In this document: positions 1-11,179 of the stretch, piece after piece
How the letters are laid out: each line of letters opens with the position of its first letter
Numbering within the stretch: position 1 is the first letter of the stretch
Source: Pseudocercospora fijiensis CIRAD86
Taxonomy: Eukaryota > Ascomycota > Dothideomycetes > Mycosphaerellales > Mycosphaerellaceae
DNA: 64,000 nt
Assembly: GCF_000340215.1 (NCBI RefSeq)
Contig: NW_006921535.1
Span: forward strand, 996,483-1,060,482
Direction of reading: 5' to 3'
The notes under the pieces: model-generated
What the model saw: the letters and a program-made list of their open reading frames with translations, nothing else
Told to the model about the DNA's origin: nothing
The model's database searches: none
Program-made: the position numbers and the translations under genes

Positions 1-207
1 AAGGTGAACACCTTGAAGCTCCTGGGACGGCGCTGGGAGAGCGCTTTCGGCCGGCCAAGGTGCAGTGCTGAAGCGTCTTGGGCTGACGAGTTGAGTGGCC
101 TTTGGACGAACTTGGTGCCCTTGCTTGGCGACCATAAAGCCCGGTCGTGCCACTTGGGCATTTTTGATTCGGTTGGTACTGGGGTAGAGTCGCATTCACG
201 TATCATG

Positions 208-1023
208 TCATGTGTAAGTATGATCCTCCCAGGGCAGGCGTCGCGGAAATGTCTCCCAGCCACTGAGGCCACCCTGCCAGGTTAGCAGTGCCATCACCTC
301 GGATTCCAGTCTGAAGCCAAGAAAGACATGTGCTTTATCGGCATTCCAGTTTCGTGCCAGGCGTTTAGTGATCAGTGGCGTCCGCACAGCGTATGGATCA
401 GCGCTGAAGGCCAGATAGGCTCTCTCATGCTCTCCCTTCTGAGTGAGGTTGAGCTCGTGCAGGGTGAAGGGAGGGTTGATTCCCTGCACACGGATACGGT
501 GACTGGGCCATTTGATTGCGGGAGCGTGCAGTTCCAAGAAGCGGCGTTCTTTGAAGGCGTGGGTGAGGACTGTGATGTTCTTGGGATATATGCCCGTGAG
601 CTGGCGGAAGCGGATTATGGAGAACAGGAGATTTTGATAGGAGTCGGTGGCATATGTTTCGAGGGCATAGCGGAGGCCGGCAGGGAAGAGGGCAGCGTTG
701 GTGTCGACGATGTGTTTCAAAATGACGGCATAGCTTTCGGCTTCTGACCTGGGGTGGTTGGTTGTCTTGCCGCCAGAAAAGACCAGCAGGGCGCATGGGT
801 TGTTATGCACGGCCATGGCAGCGGCAACGATGTGTGCGGTGAATGTCTCATGCTCGCCAGGCTTGCGCATGGAGGGCTGGGAGCGGGAGAAGGGCTGGAG
901 GATCCACTGATGCTCGTCCCCGTCGGCGCCGGCGCCCATGTAGATTGCATGGCAGCAGACAACGACGAGCTCGTCAAGCTTGCTGATGTCGCTGCTCTCG
1001 ACGAAGCCGTTCACTTCGCTCAT
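208..1023 (-). CDS. DUF218 (YdcF-like) domain protein
   Basis: Single-exon gene of 271 residues, read on the minus strand from ATG at 1023 to TGA at 208. I recognise the DUF218/YdcF-type fold from an early LVVVCCHAIY strand, the glycine-rich segment LLVFSGGKTTNHPRSEAESY (about residues 80-99), and a later TDSYQNLLFSI segment followed by ITVLTHAFKERRF. This is the usual order in fungal DUF218 proteins. The family's biochemical role in fungi is not settled, and I assign no reaction. No signal peptide or membrane segment is apparent. It is divergent from the chitin synthase gene at 2048, and the 1.0 kb between them must hold both promoters. The start is the first Met of the open frame. Confidence is high that it is a gene and moderate for the family. 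Confidence 0.85.
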   Translation of the reverse strand: MSEVNGFVESSDISKLDELVVVCCHAIYMGAGADGDEHQWILQPFSRSQPSMRKPGEHETFTAHIVAAAMAVHNNPCALLVFSGGKTTNHPRSEAESYAVILKHIVDTNAALFPAGLRYALETYATDSYQNLLFSIIRFRQLTGIYPKNITVLTHAFKERRFLELHAPAIKWPSHRIRVQGINPPFTLHELNLTQKGEHERAYLAFSADPYAVRTPLITKRLARNWNADKAHVFLGFRLESEVMALLTWQGGLSGWETFPRRLPWEDHTYT

Positions 1024-1155
1024 GCTGGGCGCACTGCTGGTGGAGGTGGAGGGAGCAGTAGAGTAGACAGCTGTCCATCCTTCCGAAGTGCCGCCTCACG
1101 TGCGCTTCATGCAGGATTACTCTTATTAGTCTCTTCACTCAGCTGAGGCAGGTAC

Positions 1156-1190
1156 GGGACGGGACGGGACGGGACGGGACGGGACGGGAC
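1156..1190. repeat. (GGGAC)7 pentanucleotide microsatellite
   Basis: Seven perfect tandem copies of GGGAC, followed by a partial GGGA. It lies 130 bp upstream of the DUF218 start codon. Confidence 0.97.
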
Positions 1191-1264
1191 GGGAAAGGCT
1201 TGTTGGGGTGCAGGCTGATGAACATGTTGCATTGCAGGTGGCGGACAGCAGCAGCATTCAACGC

Positions 1265-1300
1265 AGCGATGCGATGCGAGGCGAGGCGATGCGATGCGAT
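1265..1300. repeat. GCGAT/GCGAG pentamer repeat
   Basis: Imperfect tandem run alternating GCGAT and GCGAG (seven units). Confidence 0.85.
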
Positions 1301-1422
1301 AATGTGCGTGAGAAATGTGCAATAATGTGCGTGAAGGTGTCGTGGCGCAGTCGATCGGCGAGCACGAGCTTGGCATGGAAGCTCCGAAAATAGATGGGCG
1401 GATGGCACACGCGATAGTTGTA

Positions 1423-1486
1423 CACGCAGACACGCAGACACGCAGACACGCAGACACGCAGACACGCAGACACGCAGACACGCAGA
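1423..1486. repeat. (CACGCAGA)8 octamer repeat
   Basis: Eight perfect head-to-tail copies of the 8-mer CACGCAGA, followed by CGAC. There are no spacers, so this is a simple minisatellite. Confidence 0.97.
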
Positions 1487-1816
1487 CGACTGTGCAGTGT
1501 GCAGCAACGCTAGGAGGGACCGACTTGACCCTTCTCATTGTACACGGACATCCTTATAATAATACGCAGCCACACCACATTCTTCTGAGTGTGAGTCGGA
1601 GGCTTCTGGCTGCAGTGACGTGCGCTCGAAACACTAGCCGCAGCGATCGGGGAGAAGGCTTGCGTCAGTCCCTCGCTACTGGTCCGCTGCGTCTTGGCTG
1701 TACGTCGTCAGGGATTCAAGGGTCGAACCGCCCTGCCTCTGCCTCTGGTTCGCTCGCTCACATTTCTCAGCAGGCACTGGCACATTGCTGCAATCCGCTC
1801 GCTCTTTTCACCCCAA

Positions 1817-1852
1817 CATCGCCATCGCCATCGCCATCGCCATCGCCATCGC
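1817..1852. repeat. (CATCGC)6 hexamer in the chitin synthase leader region
   Basis: Six perfect CATCGC copies about 200 bp upstream of the chitin synthase ATG, in what is probably the transcribed leader or proximal promoter. Confidence 0.95.
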
Positions 1853-2047
1853 TACCACCATCCCCGTGGCATGGTCATTGTTGTTTCGCCCAAACTCCGC
1901 CTTTGTCGAGCGAACCTCACCCCCGCCGCATTTTTCTTTGTGCACCGCCATCACCGCATTATCACCATCACCACTCTGCACCTGCATCTCCGCCCACCAG
2001 CCTGACACCACAATCGTTTTGCCGTGCCAACTGCACACCCCCACATC

Positions 2048-4866
2048 ATGGCCTACCAAGGAGCTGGAGGCTACGGCGAAATGCCCCCCAGCAATGTACG
2101 TTACGGGAACACTGCCAAGGAGAAACATTCCACTGACACTTCGCACCAGCCCTACCACCAGCCGCCCCACCGCGACAGCGACGACGAGCAGGAGCGTTCG
2201 CTGCTCCACGGCAACCCACACGGTCCATTTCAGGGTCCATTCGACGAGCCCCATAGCCGCGCTGGCACTCCCGGCGGCCACGACCACAAAGGCTACCAAC
2301 TGGAAGAGTCCTACGCTGGTCATGCCCCGCCATACCACACCTATCAAGACTACTCTGCTGCTACGCTCGACGATCCCGCCTACGCTCCACCAGACCGCCC
2401 TGCGAGTCCCTACTCGAGAAGCGAGACCGGCAGCACAGAAGCATGGAGACAGCGGCAGCAACCCGGTGGCCCAGCAGCTGCAGGCGGCCTGAAGCGAAAC
2501 CAGACGCGTAAGGTCAAGCTTGTGCAGGGTGCTGTCTTGAGTGCCGACTATCCCGTGCCCTCGGCCATTCAAAATGCTGTTCAGGCCAAGTATCGGAACG
2601 ATCTGGAGAGCGGCAGCGAAGAATTCACACATCTGCGCTACACCGCAGCCACCTGCGATCCCAACGACTTCACCCTGAAGAATGGATATAATCTCCGACC
2701 AGCCATGTACAATCGACACACGGAGCTGCTCATTGCCATTACCTACTACAACGAAGACAAGACCCTGACCTCGCGAACCCTGCATGGTGTCATGCAAAAT
2801 ATCCGCGACATTGTCAACATCAAAAAGTCGGAATTTTGGAACAAGGGTGGCCCTGCATGGCAGAAGATCGTCGTCTGCCTGGTCTTCGACGGCATTGACC
2901 CCTGCGACAAGGGTACACTTGACGTGCTTGCGACCATCGGTATCTACCAGGATGGTATCATGAAGAAGGACATTGATGGCAAAGAGACCGTCGCACACAT
3001 CTTCGAGTATACAACCCAGCTGTCAGTCACTGCAAACCAGCAGCTGATTCGACCTCTGGATGACGGTCCATCAACTCTCCCGCCCGTGCAGATGATGTTC
3101 TGCTTGAAGCAGAAGAACAGCAAGAAGATCAACTCTCACAGATGGCTCTTCACCGCATTCGGTCGCATTCTCAACCCAGAAGTCTGCATTCTTCTTGACG
3201 CCGGAACGAAGCCGGGTCACAAGGCTTTATTGGCCCTCTGGGAGGCTTTCTACAACGACAAGGATCTTGGTGGCGCTTGCGGCGAGATCCATGCACTGCT
3301 CGGAAAAGGTTGGCGAAACCTTCTGAACCCTTTGGTCGCAATTCAAAACTTTGAGTACAAGATCTCCAACATCCTGGACAAGCCTCTGGAATCGTCATTC
3401 GGTTACGTCTCCGTGCTTCCAGGTGCCTTCTCGGCATACCGCTTCCGAGCCATCATGGGCCGGCCACTGGAGCAGTACTTCCACGGTGACCACACTCTAT
3501 CGAAGCAGCTGGGTCCCAAAGGTATTGAGGGCATGAATATCTTCAAAAAGAACATGTTCTTGGCCGAGGACCGTATTCTGTGTTTCGAGCTGGTCGCCAA
3601 GGCCGGCAGCAAGTGGCATCTCACCTACGTGAAAGCGTCCAAGGGTGAGACTGATGTGCCTGAAGGCGCTCCAGAATTCATCGGACAGCGTAGACGTTGG
3701 CTGAACGGTTCCTTCGCTGCCACCCTCTATTCTCTGATGCACTTCGGCCGCATGTATCGTTCCGGTCACAACATCCTGCGAATGGTCTTCTTCCACGTGC
3801 AGCTGCTCTACAACATTGCGACAGTCACTCTCTCTTGGTTCTCTTTGGGTAAGCCGGAACAACGATCGATATGTTTCGGGCCTCAGCTAACCGGGTGTGT
3901 CCAGCTTCCTATTATCTGACTACTGCCGTCATTATTGACCTTGTCGGTACTCCTGGCTCCTCAAACAACCAACGCGCTTTCCCCTTCGGCAACGAAGTCA
4001 CCCCGATCCTCAACACTTGCGTGAAATACATCTACCTGGCATTCCTCCTCCTGCAATTCATCCTGGCTCTCGGCAATCGACCGAAGGGTAGCAGATGGTC
4101 GTACGTCGTATCTTTCTCCGTCTACGCGCTCATCCAGTTCTACATCATCGTGGACTCCTTCTATCTGGTGATTCACGCCTTCTCCGGCCCTACCCAGTTC
4201 GACACCGACAGCGCTGGCGACTTCATCAAGTCCTTCGTCTCAGATACGGGAGCTGGGATCATTATTATTGCGCTGGCGGCGACCTTTGGTCTGTACTTCG
4301 TGGCCTCCTTCCTCTACCTTGACCCATGGCACATGTTCACCTCTTTCGGTCAATATCTGCTCATGATGACAAGTTACATCAACATTCTCATGGTCTACGC
4401 CTTCTCCAACTGGCACGATGTGTCCTGGGGTACCAAGGGAAGTGACAAAGCCGAGGCACTGCCATCGGCTGTCACGCAAAAGGGTGCCGACGGCAAAGCC
4501 ACCGTCATCGAAGAAGTCGACCTTCCCCAGGCAGATATTGACAGTCAATTCGAGGTAACTGTCAAGCGTGCCCTCACACCCTTCGTCGCGCCGAAGGAAG
4601 AGACCAAGAAGACTCTCGAGGACTCGTACAAATCTTTCCGCACTCGTCTGGTCACCTTCTGGATCTTCTCGAATGCCCTTCTTGCCGTCGCCATCACATC
4701 CGACAATTTCGACAAGTTCGGCTTCTCGTCCGGAGCCACGACCAGAACCGCCAACTTCTTCCGCGCGCTGCTTTGGGCCACGGCTGTGCTGTCTTTGATC
4801 CGTTTCCTTGGCTGCGTGTACTTTTTGTTTAAGAGCGGATTGCTCTCGTGCTGCGCGAGACGGTAG
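2048..4866 (+). CDS. chsB: Class III chitin synthase
   Basis: Two exons, 2048-3848 and 3905-4866, give 920 residues. The 56-nt intron has a GTAAGC donor, a GCTAAC branch point at about 3886 and a CAG acceptor. Splicing restores the family run WFSLASYYLTT. The enzyme polymerises UDP-GlcNAc into chitin at the plasma membrane. An N-terminal hydrophilic Gly/Pro/His-rich tail (about 1-150) precedes the conserved KVKLVQG segment. Catalytic-domain signatures follow: DAGTKPG (from about 384), GDHTLSK (480), EDRIL (507) and QRRRW (547-551). Exon 2 encodes the C-terminal bundle of about seven membrane segments, including [11 protein letters not shown]. Length and N-terminus (MAYQG) match class III enzymes of the Aspergillus chsB type. 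I chose the ATG at 2048 over an upstream in-frame ATG at 2024 because MAYQG is the family start. All key catalytic motifs are intact. Confidence 0.96.
3849..3904 (+). other. Intron of chitin synthase gene
   Basis: 56 nt: GTAAGC donor, CTAAC branch point 14-19 nt before the acceptor, CAG acceptor. The reading frame is restored exactly across the junction (split GCT Ala codon). Confidence 0.93.
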
Positions 4867-5306
4867 AGCAGCTGGACTGAGACCGAGCATGACACAATTA
4901 CAGCATGAATACAAGATCTTTGCTTTTTTAAAAAAATCCCACTACCCAGGGTTGGATAGGTCGGCGTTTTGAGCGGGTTTAATAACTGCCATCACAGCGA
5001 GATTGCTGGTCCGCTCTGGACGACTAAAACTTTAGCATTTCGACATGTAGCGTATCGCATTAGATTATGAATGACACTTTTCTTATTATATATATATATA
5101 TTTTTTTCAAATTTATCTCCAAACAGCCTTGGCTCCTCGTTCCTTCCTATGTAAGCGTGTATGCGTGTACGGTCATTTCATTCGCATCTGATTGGGCAGG
5201 CACGGCTGCCTTACCCGTGACGCGAACCCGACCTCGAGACTCCACCTACGCTCTCCATCCCCATCAAACCCATCCACGCAACAATAAATCATAATAAATA
5301 ATCACA
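4867..5306. other. Intergenic: chitin synthase 3' region and PLD-like gene promoter
   Basis: AT-rich, with a (TA)7 run at about 5088-5101 followed by a T-tract, then a CA-rich leader immediately before the ATG at 5307. No open frame here looks coding. Confidence 0.6.
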
Positions 5307-6560
5307 ATGCCCGACCACGCCAAAATCCACACCATAACCTTCGGCACCGGCCACCAGATCTTTGAATCCCTCATCCTCCCCGCCATCGAGAAAGCCGAAC
5401 ACGAAGTCCTTTTTGTGACTTGTTTCCTCGTCCCTTCTCATACTCTCGAAGCTTTCAACAACTCTTTGAGGAAACTTGGCCGTCGGATCGTAGCAGAAAA
5501 TCGAGGAGAAACTGGAACAAATGGGAGAAAGAAGATCAAAATTCGTATCGGGTTCTCGTCTTCGGGGGGAGTTTGGGAGAAGGTGGTTGATACTTGTAGT
5601 ATTTCTTCTTCTTCTTTGGGGGAGGAATGGAGGAGGAAACTGGGAATTTTGGAAGGAGGTGAGGGTGAGGGTTTGGATGTTCGGATTCAGAGGAAGTTTT
5701 TTTTCCCTTTTAGTGTTTGGCATTCGAAATTTGTGGTTGTGGATCGGGAGCGGGTGTTCTTGCCGAGTTGTAATGTTTCTTGGGAGGTTTGGTTGGAAGG
5801 GATGATTGTGGTGAGTGGGGGAGGGGTTGTGGGCAGATTTGTGGGGTTTTGGGAGGAGATGTGGGGATGGGAGAGGGAACAGCAAGGGGATAGGAGGGAG
5901 GAGGAGGAGGAGGAAGGGGATGTTGAGTGTGAATTTTTGCCTTCGCCACATCACCGGAATCCGAGATTTGCGTTACTTCCGTGGCGGAGTTTTGAGCCGC
6001 CTCCGGATACGCCGTTGAATTTGAAGTTGTTGGAATTTTTCGCGACGGCCAAGGAGAAGGTTTATCTTCAGACTCCGAATGTTACGTGTGCTCCGGTTTT
6101 GGAGGCTTTGCTAGGGGCTTTGAGGAGAGGTGTTGAGGTTAGGGTTGTTACGAGTGAGAGGCTTATGATTTTGGAGCAACTTGTCACGGCGGGGACGACG
6201 ACGGATCGTTGTATGAGGTGGCTGGTAAGGCGGTATAAACGGCTTGCGCAAAAAGGGCCGGATGAAGAGGCTGGACTTATTAAGCTTGGCAGGCTTCATA
6301 TCGAGTACTATGTGCCACGAGAGAATTCGAGTGATGGGGGCAGCGAGCCGGTGCAGTCTCATTTGAAGCTTACGGTGGTGGATAATAGTGCTGTTGTGTT
6401 TGGTTCGGGTAATATGGATCGTGCTTCGTGGTATACAAGCCAGGAGCTGGGTGTGGCTTTCTACTCTGAAGCACTGGTTACGGAGACAATGCAGAGTCTG
6501 CAGGCGGCATTACTGGGCAGGACGAAGTTGGTCTTTGATAGCGAGGCTGGTGAAAACTGA
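5307..6560 (+). CDS. Phospholipase D-like (HKD) phosphodiesterase
   Basis: Single-exon gene of 417 residues; the ATG at 5307 lies in a CA-rich context (ATCACA). It carries two HKD-type motifs. The first, HSKFVVVDRERVFLPSCNVS, lies near residues 144-163; the second, HLKLTVVDNSAVVFGSGNMD, near residues 352-371. Both have the H-x-K-x4-D spacing and the downstream S/G-x-N segment of the PLD superfamily. The second is canonical and the first a looser match. Such proteins cleave phosphodiesters (phospholipid or nucleic acid), but the substrate cannot be told from sequence. No signal peptide or membrane helix is evident. The central part, about residues 70-220, is low-complexity with a poly-Glu run (REEEEEEGD) and is encoded by strikingly G-rich, C-poor DNA unlike the flanking genes. 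Family assignment is good; function is unassigned. Confidence 0.88.
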   Translation: MPDHAKIHTITFGTGHQIFESLILPAIEKAEHEVLFVTCFLVPSHTLEAFNNSLRKLGRRIVAENRGETGTNGRKKIKIRIGFSSSGGVWEKVVDTCSISSSSLGEEWRRKLGILEGGEGEGLDVRIQRKFFFPFSVWHSKFVVVDRERVFLPSCNVSWEVWLEGMIVVSGGGVVGRFVGFWEEMWGWEREQQGDRREEEEEEGDVECEFLPSPHHRNPRFALLPWRSFEPPPDTPLNLKLLEFFATAKEKVYLQTPNVTCAPVLEALLGALRRGVEVRVVTSERLMILEQLVTAGTTTDRCMRWLVRRYKRLAQKGPDEEAGLIKLGRLHIEYYVPRENSSDGGSEPVQSHLKLTVVDNSAVVFGSGNMDRASWYTSQELGVAFYSEALVTETMQSLQAALLGRTKLVFDSEAGEN

Positions 6561-7140
6561 AAAGGTCATGCTGTGGGAGACGGAATTCTCGACGCTTCTT
6601 GCCATACTCTTCCGAATGTCAACATTGATCTTGAGAGGTGCCCCGACTTCAAAATATCAAGCATTGTCGACGAATATGAGACAACACAAGCTCATCAGAG
6701 AAAGGGAAGCAAAAAAAAAATTTTGGAAGAATTTTTGGTTGGAATCATGTTCCGAGGAATCGATCAAATTTTCAATTCCAAAGCCAAGCCAGGACTGCTC
6801 CTATAGAGGTCGTTTGCTATGTAAAAAGATATGGCCACAGACAGATGATGTTGTGAAGAAAGCGGAAGACTACCGTACGTGAAAAGCAACGTTGCCATCA
6901 CAGCCTACGAATCGGGTTGCTTTCTCATAAGCTTGCTCTCGCACAACAATCGCTGGAACTAATCTCCTGCCAGAGCCACACGCACAACACTTCCCAACCT
7001 GGATCCTTCTACCTCCAAGCATACATACACGAAACCTGGGCGCCGCTCACATGTCTAGACATGGCCACAACTCCCGAAAAAAATCTGTCCTCGGAGTTAA
7101 TTCCAAGCGCCCTTTAATACCTCGAAAAATTTTTTTTTCC
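6561..7140. other. Intergenic, no supported gene
   Basis: Downstream of the PLD-like gene, normal in CA/TG content until about 7120. Small open frames here have no recognisable features. The RIP-type sequence begins at about 7140. Confidence 0.5.
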
Positions 7141-7487
7141 TTTGCAATCTTTCTTTCTCCTTTCGTCTAAGTAAGTAGAAAGTGTTTGTTTGATTTCGCT
7201 ATTATAAATTAAGATCCTAGGAACTACGGTAGAATTTTTTCGAAAATAGGACGGTCGGCTTATAGAAATTTTCGATAGAGTTTTCTAGTAGTATAGGCTA
7301 ATAGCCTTAGAGCTTTTTAATTAAAAGTATTGTTTTAGTAGGTCGTTTAGTAGTATACGAGATTGATTAAAGTGTTATTAAGTAGATCGTTACGCATTTA
7401 GAAAGCTATAGCAATCCCTAATTTAATTATAAAGCTCGCAATTTCTAACGAAATAAAATTTTCGTACCTCGTAGGTAAGCTTAGCCT
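7141..7487. other. RIP-like AT-rich flank of the repeat island
   Basis: Low in CA and TG, rich in TA and TAG. It is not assignable to a known element, but compositionally belongs with the repeat island. Confidence 0.5.
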
Positions 7488-7602
7488 AATATTTTAGACT
7501 AGCATTCCGCTACAACCGGCATTCTACTATCCTATCTAAGGTACGATCTTAGCAAGAATATTACGTATATAATACGATAAAACAAATCGATTTAGCTCTA
7601 TA

Positions 7603-7790
7603 TATTACGATATAACACTATTATATATACGATAGCAGGCAGCGGTTACTATCGACCGCTACGGTCGCTATTGCTACTAATAGTAGGACTATTATATAGA
7701 TAGCTTGCCTCGCGGCACCTTAGAGAATATATTAACTTTTGTACCGTATAACCGTTACGATACCTTCGTACTATAACCGTATGCCTAGTA
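7603..7790 (+). repeat. 5' LTR of gypsy element 1
   Basis: 188 bp, matches 32860-33047 in the same orientation. Preceded by the target duplication CTATA. Confidence 0.93.
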
Positions 7791-7999
7791 ACTTAGTAGC
7801 TTCGCTTAACACTTAGTTAGCTTCTATACTAACTACTAGTCCTCTACCCGAATCGACCCTAGTCGTTACGGCTATAACGAGAATCGACGCGATTAGCTAC
7901 GGGTCCTACCGATCTTCCGCCGATTACTACGATTTAACTCCTACCCGTTACGACGGTACCTATTCGATTTACTACCCTTCCGCACTATATACTACCGAC

Positions 8000-10900
8000 G
8001 CGCGAGCGCCTTATTAGCGATCCTATTAGTACCCCGAGGAGACAGTAGTAGTAGTTTCTACCTTTAGTAGCAATTGCCTACTATACCTAGGTCTAGGGGT
8101 AGCCGCTTTCCCTAGGAGGACCTACCCGATAAGCTGCGCTCCTCCGCCTTTAGTCGGTTCTCCGTTATTGTCCTCCGTTTAGAGACTATCTCGCCTCTAC
8201 CCTCTTACTAATAGTTTACCCGCTTACCGTAGCTCCTTCGGACTCGCTTCTAACTCCGGTAGAAGCCTCGAAATTAGCTAAGCTAGCGGTTTAACCGCTA
8301 CCCTAGTACTACAATCTCGGATTGCTAGATATAGAGCCCTATATCCTACGTATCTATTCCTATATTTAGAACTACGTCGATTATAGCGAGAACTTCGCGA
8401 CCTAGCTTAGGGCAAAGTATAGCCGAATCGACTTGCTTACCTTATACGTTCTATATTATTACCCGCTCGTAGGAAATCCGCCGCCTCTATAGGCTAAAAT
8501 CGAGGAACTCTATCTAGACGCCCTTAACGGTTACAACTTCCTAGGATAGTAGGTAGTAGATAAAGGAATTCTAACTAAATCGGTTAAGGAGCTTAAAGCC
8601 GCGCTCCTAACGGTACGCGATTTACGCTATTACCGTTAATTCTACCCGGAGATCTATCTACTACCTATAGTAGAGCAGCGCCTACTAGCCCGACTGCCTT
8701 AAGTTCTACCGCAGCCTACGGTTTCGCCTATTACTATAGTAGAAACAACCGTACCGCCGGAATAGCGTCCCGGTTCGCCTAATAGCTCGCTTAAATCGGT
8801 CTTCTTACGGAGGCTACTTAAGCTACGATATCCGGCGGACGAGAATCCTTAGAAGCTAAGGGGGCCTCTACCTAAGACTTCCCCTAAGGAACTATTAACC
8901 GGGCCTTCCGATCTATCGACGTCGCTATTCTAGGATATCGGTCGCGGCCAATTGCCTCTAATAAACGATAGCCTCGCTAACCCGTAGGCTAACGAGCCGC
9001 GTAGTCGTTTCTAATATCGTACCCCGGTAGATGCCTCGTAGATAACCGAGGAGATCGATAGGGCGAATATCGCTATATAACAAAACCGTTAGCGTCGTAA
9101 TTATCTTCGCGAATTAGCTAGATAGAGAGGAGTCTATCTTAACGAAGTCGTATTAGACTTTCTAATAGAATAGGCGATTTTACTACTATTAGTTACGCGT
9201 AAGCTAAGTCCGCCCTAGCCGAACCTAGGTTAATACGATTACTAGCAGAGGGTAGACGTATATATAAATGCCCGTAGGTATAGCCGCTTACGTCGGGGCG
9301 GGTTTGCGCTAGGCGATCCGCCTAGCAATCCGCCTAGTAATCCTCCTAGCAATCTACCCGGAAATCCTCCTAACGATCCTCTACTACCGCTACCTAGTAA
9401 CTTCGATCTAGGTAATTCTTCTCGTAAGCCGACGCAGGGTTAGCCTTTGCCCTTTCTACTATTAGACTTATAGGGTCTACTATAGGAAGGTAAGAAGCAA
9501 CGCCGGAAACACCGTCGGTATAGGGATAATCCGAGTAAGGATAGATCTTTATCTAATAGTAAGGATTCGGACGACTCCGATTAATCCTCGTCGGATAACG
9601 ACAGCTCCTTAGATGCTAGTTATTATAGACACGCCCGCCGTCGTAGATACTATTAGTATTATCGGGACTACGTCGCAGAAGCGCTAGTTTCTAAAGCGAG
9701 TTATATCTAGAGGCACTACGCCCGCCCCTAGCGGCTACGGTTCGATCTAGCGTATCTTAGGTTCTTCGATCCTCTACTTAGCGTTATAGATTACGGCGAG
9801 GGAGACTACGCCTTAGTCGGGAACAAGATAATATACTATTCGGTATATGCTTTTATCGAAGCGGCTAAGGATTATGCTTATATTATAGGGCGAGAGACAG
9901 TTCGTCTTAACCTCTCCCTTTGCTTTTAAGGGGTAGCGCTTAGTTAGTATTATAGTTACCTTTCTAGCCGCAACCGAGTAAAGCTCTGCGGCGGATACGG
10001 TCTAAAGCGCTAGGAACGTTATCTTAGTAAGAAATAGAAGGTCCCTTTAATAAAGGCGATAGATCTCCTCGATAAGTAACGCTACGACCGGTAGGATATC
10101 GCTTTAGGGCATTTAGTAACGGACTTTATTATTAAGACGGTACGACTCGCTAAGTATGCTAGCGTACGGAAATCGAACCGGCTCTTAGAAGCTTACCGTC
10201 GAATAGACCCGCGCCTCTAATTAAATATAGACGAGCTAAATTGTCGTATAAAGGTCGATAAGTAGGTTACGTACTACGAGAAGTAGGTATTAATCTAGGA
10301 GCATATACTTTCGTCCTCGTCTAATCGTCGCTAAGACGCTACAACTAGGAACAATAGCCGCGTTAGTAAGGCTACCTAGTAGAACCGATACGAAGGGAAC
10401 GCCTCTTATACTCTAGCGAGCTTCGCTCTAGTAAGAGCATCCCCTAACTACTAGAACCGCGATATCGACTAACTGAACCTACTACGCCTTACTAACGCCT
10501 ATTAGCAGAATCGCCTGCCTAACGCCCCTTAGTAGAATCGCCTGCCGCTAGCAGGAAATAGTAAAGGACCGTCGAAAGGTAGTAGCCCTACCTTCCTCCT
10601 AAAAGACCTAAAGCGAGTCGATTCGCGCCTATTTAATCGATAGAATAGAAAGCGCAACGATCGAGCTCGTAAGCAGGCTAACTTTACCGATAATAGTAAG
10701 AAAGCAGGCGATACTATAAATAATACTAACTAAGCTAACGACGGCTATTAGGAGGATAGTTAGGAGGATAATAGAAGAACCGACGTAGATAATTATAGCT
10801 ATTTTAGTAACGCCGGAGAAGACGCTAACTACTTTACCGATCTATACGACTCCGATCCGGGCTTAGGAGCTTACTTTGCGGGCGTAGGCGACCGCTCGCT

Positions 10901-11150
10901 ATTAGCGTTAAACTCGGTACTATAGGCTAAAGCGTCCCTACTAGCGGCGATCTAACTATTTGCCTCTACGAAGTACGCTTATAAGGTCTATAGGCGGCGA
11001 TTTAAGTTAGGCAACCTTCTATACTAGTATATTCGTAAGAAGTATATAGAGGCGACGACGCCTTCTACTATTATCGAACATATATCGGCAAACCCGGAAG
11101 TAATTTAGTCGAAGGCGCCTCCGTTAGCTTAGTAAGGTTACGCATTCCGG
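8000..11150 (+). pseudogene. gag remnant of gypsy element 1
   Basis: Approximate limits. In one forward frame, with TAG/TAA read as mutated Gln/Trp codons, the segment about 9720-10350 shows a retrotransposon gag-like core (for example the stretches AAKDYAYIIGRETVRLNLSL and YASVRKSNRLLEAYRRIDPR). The region downstream is acidic and low-complexity, rich in Asp/Asn/Gly. No clear CCHC zinc knuckle was seen. The 5' limit is uncertain; the 200 bp after the 5' LTR look like leader. Confidence 0.65.
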
Positions 11151-11179
11151 AATTAGTAATATATAACTTTCCCTCTTCG

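Larger units (their letters stand above)
1024..2047. promoter_or_regulatory. Divergent intergenic region with several short tandem repeats
   Basis: About 1 kb between the divergent DUF218 gene and the chitin synthase start. It should hold both promoters and the chitin synthase leader, which is C/T- and CA-rich near 1960-2047. It contains four distinct micro/minisatellites, listed separately. No reliable protein-coding frame is seen: the open frames across 1107-2136 are products of the repeats. Confidence 0.6.

Noticed and set aside
4..285. Open frame at the left edge as a gene
   Set aside because: No recognisable features, and it overlaps the 3' end of the DUF218 gene on the other strand.
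1423..1486. CRISPR-like regular repeat
   Set aside because: The CACGCAGA units are directly adjacent with no spacers; it is a minisatellite in a eukaryotic promoter region.
1700..1760. tRNA-like B box (GGTTCGACCC on minus)
   Set aside because: No A box at the right distance and no acceptor-stem pairing.
1315..2136. Long forward frame of 273 residues upstream of chitin synthase
   Set aside because: It consists mainly of translated micro/minisatellites and leader sequence and overlaps the true chitin synthase start in another frame.
1808..2998. 396-residue reverse-strand frame over the chitin synthase 5' part
   Set aside because: Antisense shadow of a well-supported conserved gene; its tail is the translated CATCGC repeat.
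6388..7117. Forward frames downstream of the PLD-like gene
   Set aside because: No family, signal or splice support; the first overlaps the PLD-like gene in another frame.
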